The notes under the pieces are model-generated. The model was not told the DNA's origin. It saw only the letters and a program-made list of their open reading frames with translations, and did no database searches. The position numbers and the translations under genes are program-made. This document shows positions 4,905-6,175 of a stretch of DNA of 6,175 nt, in pieces (within the stretch, counting starts at the first letter, position 1; each line of letters begins with the position of its first letter). The stretch spans positions 1 through 6,175 of the forward strand of contig JAKABE010000212.1 of assembly GCA_021801945.1 (NCBI GenBank), read 5' to 3'. Source of the DNA: Acidobacteriota bacterium (GTDB lineage: Bacteria > Acidobacteriota > Terriglobia > Terriglobales > Acidobacteriaceae).

Positions 4905-6131
4905 TCATTGAGCGGAGATCGACTGGAGTATGGGGCCGGGGTTGCAGTTGGTCGAGAAGGTTAAGACGTTGGCAGCGTGGCCGGACTTCAGTTGTGCCTG
5001 GATCCAGACGTACCCTGCCCCATTCTTTCCGGTGGAGGGGAACGCCATGCGTGTCACCACTTCTCCGTTCACCTGCAACTCGGCAAAGCGCGCTTTCGGG
5101 GCCGGATTGCTGTACGCGATTTGTATCCGTGCCATCGGTTCCCGCGCACGTACATTCGCAAATTGAACCGGATGCCCGCGCAGGACATCGCCTGGGGCAG
5201 CTGAGCCAGGCGCTCCTACTGCTTTGACGGGCTCATAGCGAGTCATGGGGAGTTCCACGCCCGCAACAAGGAGAAGTACCCCGTCACCTGGCGGCACAGT
5301 TGAGCTGTACGCATTATCCGTCGCTTGTAGACGCTTTCCGGTCCACGCATCCCGGACGACAGGCGCGGAAACGGTGAGCCCGAGATCCGCCCAGCTTACC
5401 GAAATCGGCGCGACGGAGTTGGTTCGGTTGAGAAGGAGTACAGCCCGCTTGCCGCTTCCGGCCAGTGGCTTCGACCACACCTGCAATCCGGGGCTGGGTT
5501 CAGCGACCTTGACCGCCTGCAGACCGGCTGGATCCTGGTCGATCGCAAGTATTCTGGGGTTGGTCAGATCAGCAAGCTCCGGGTCGGTGAGCTTGGTCAG
5601 ATCCGCGCCTATGATCAGTGGTGCGCCGGAGATGGCCCACAGTGCCATGTGCAGGCGGTTCTGTTCTGCGGTGAGGCCGGGCATGCCCAGCACCATCATG
5701 TCGGGATCGTTGTAGTAGCCGGTGTGCTCAGCGTCAGGGTGAATGCCTTGATCGAAGTTTGAGAGCACCTTGGCAAAGCTGGCCCTGCGGTCTGCATGCT
5801 CATGGCCGGCAACGATGGGAGCTACGATGTCGCCGCTGGTGCGCCAGATGGCGGCGGGCGATCCGCCGATGTTCGGCGCCCAGGTCCAGGGGCTGTTCTT
5901 GCCCCACTCGCAAATCGAGAAGTAAAGGTGGTGTCCGGTGATGGCCTCGGCCTTGGCAATGGAGTGAGCGATTTCGGCGTACTGCGCTGCGGGATCGAGC
6001 TTCTCCTTGGCGCCACCACACCAATCGACCTTCACATAATCGAATCCCCATTTGGCAAACTGCAGGAAGTCCTGATCGTAGTGGCCTTCGCTGCCAGCGT
6101 GAAAGTATCTTGGTCCGAGATCGGGATACAT
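4905..6131 (-). CDS. GH27 alpha-galactosidase with C-terminal CBM-like domain, N-terminal part missing or interrupted
   Basis: Glycoside hydrolase family 27 enzymes remove terminal alpha-galactose from galacto-oligosaccharides and galactomannans with retention, usually outside the cytoplasm. Counting from the ATG at 6131 (408 residues): SEGHYDQDFLQF, then KVDWCGG with Asp36 as the catalytic nucleophile, WRTSGDI with Asp101 as the likely acid/base, YYNDPDMMVLG (139-149), and the ALWAISGAPLIIGADL barrel end. A C-terminal beta-domain typical of GH27 follows, to about residue 290. The last 110 or so residues (ARIQIAYSNP, ELQVNGEVVTRMAFPSTG, GPILQSISAQ) resemble a CBM6/CBM35-type carbohydrate-binding module. 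The ATG at 6131 is not a natural start: it has no ribosome binding site, and family homology continues upstream (AYIYTDAG) to an in-frame TAG at 6171-6173. The first barrel strands and the NSW-type N-terminus would lie beyond the window. Confidence 0.85.
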   Translation of the reverse strand: MYPDLGPRYFHAGSEGHYDQDFLQFAKWGFDYVKVDWCGGAKEKLDPAAQYAEIAHSIAKAEAITGHHLYFSICEWGKNSPWTWAPNIGGSPAAIWRTSGDIVAPIVAGHEHADRRASFAKVLSNFDQGIHPDAEHTGYYNDPDMMVLGMPGLTAEQNRLHMALWAISGAPLIIGADLTKLTDPELADLTNPRILAIDQDPAGLQAVKVAEPSPGLQVWSKPLAGSGKRAVLLLNRTNSVAPISVSWADLGLTVSAPVVRDAWTGKRLQATDNAYSSTVPPGDGVLLLVAGVELPMTRYEPVKAVGAPGSAAPGDVLRGHPVQFANVRAREPMARIQIAYSNPAPKARFAELQVNGEVVTRMAFPSTGKNGAGYVWIQAQLKSGHAANVLTFSTNCNPGPILQSISAQ

Positions 6132-6173
6132 GCTACAGCCCGACGTGCCCGCGTCGGTATATATGTAGGCCTA
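6132..6173 (-). other. Coding remnant of GH27 domain ending at an in-frame TAG
   Basis: Reading the minus strand upstream of the ATG at 6131, 13 in-frame codons give AYIYTDAGTSGCS, the conserved GH27 segment usually written GIYTDAGxxxC. The codon before it (6173-6171) is TAG. Because true family sequence lies directly against a stop codon, the gene either carries a nonsense or frameshift mutation or the sequence has an error at its end. The remaining two bases of the window cannot decide. Confidence 0.7.
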
Positions 6174-6175
6174 CA

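Noticed and set aside
1..6175. CRISPR array, tRNA or rRNA genes, insertion sequences
   Set aside because: No regularly spaced repeats, no tRNA T-loop context, no rRNA-like segments and no transposase or terminal inverted repeats were seen on either strand.

Overview
The window is about 6.2 kb of GC-rich bacterial chromosome, most likely from Acidobacteriota (Terriglobia-like). The best support is the gene at 3020-4060: a secreted protein with a carboxypeptidase-regulatory-like beta-sandwich followed by a C-terminal region of a type I know mainly from acidobacteria. The other genes (an archaeal-type class III aminotransferase, NikR, a GH27 alpha-galactosidase) fit this assignment but do not prove it. 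No mobile element, CRISPR array, tRNA or rRNA was seen.

Layout, left to right. (1) 1-1352, minus: a class III PLP-dependent aminotransferase (acetylornithine/ornithine/4-aminobutyrate type), nearly complete, running off the left edge. (2) 1353-1998: a 646-base divergent intergenic region with no convincing gene but a cluster of adjacent inverted repeats at 1807-1920. (3) 1999-2820, plus: an exported protein of unknown function, followed by a strong stem-loop. (4) 3020-4060, plus: the carboxypeptidase-regulatory-like secreted protein, preceded by an interrupted palindrome and a direct repeat. (5) 4061-4341: a 281-base gap with three separate stem-loops. (6) 4342-4800, plus: nikR, a nickel-responsive ribbon-helix-helix regulator with all four nickel ligands and an additional His/Cys tail. 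(7) 4905 to the right edge, minus: a GH27 alpha-galactosidase with a C-terminal carbohydrate-binding-like domain. Its frame is interrupted by a TAG at 6171-6173, inside the catalytic domain and two bases from the window end.

The genes do not form an evident single pathway. Gaps are wide, orientations alternate, and each gene seems to be its own transcription unit. The three plus-strand genes are separated by 199 and 281 bases with stem-loops between them, so an operon is unlikely. No nickel transporter or nickel enzyme is visible beside nikR. I found no clearly new system. The items most worth a second look are the interrupted alpha-galactosidase, the NikR tail, the two structured intergenic regions and the unknown exported protein.
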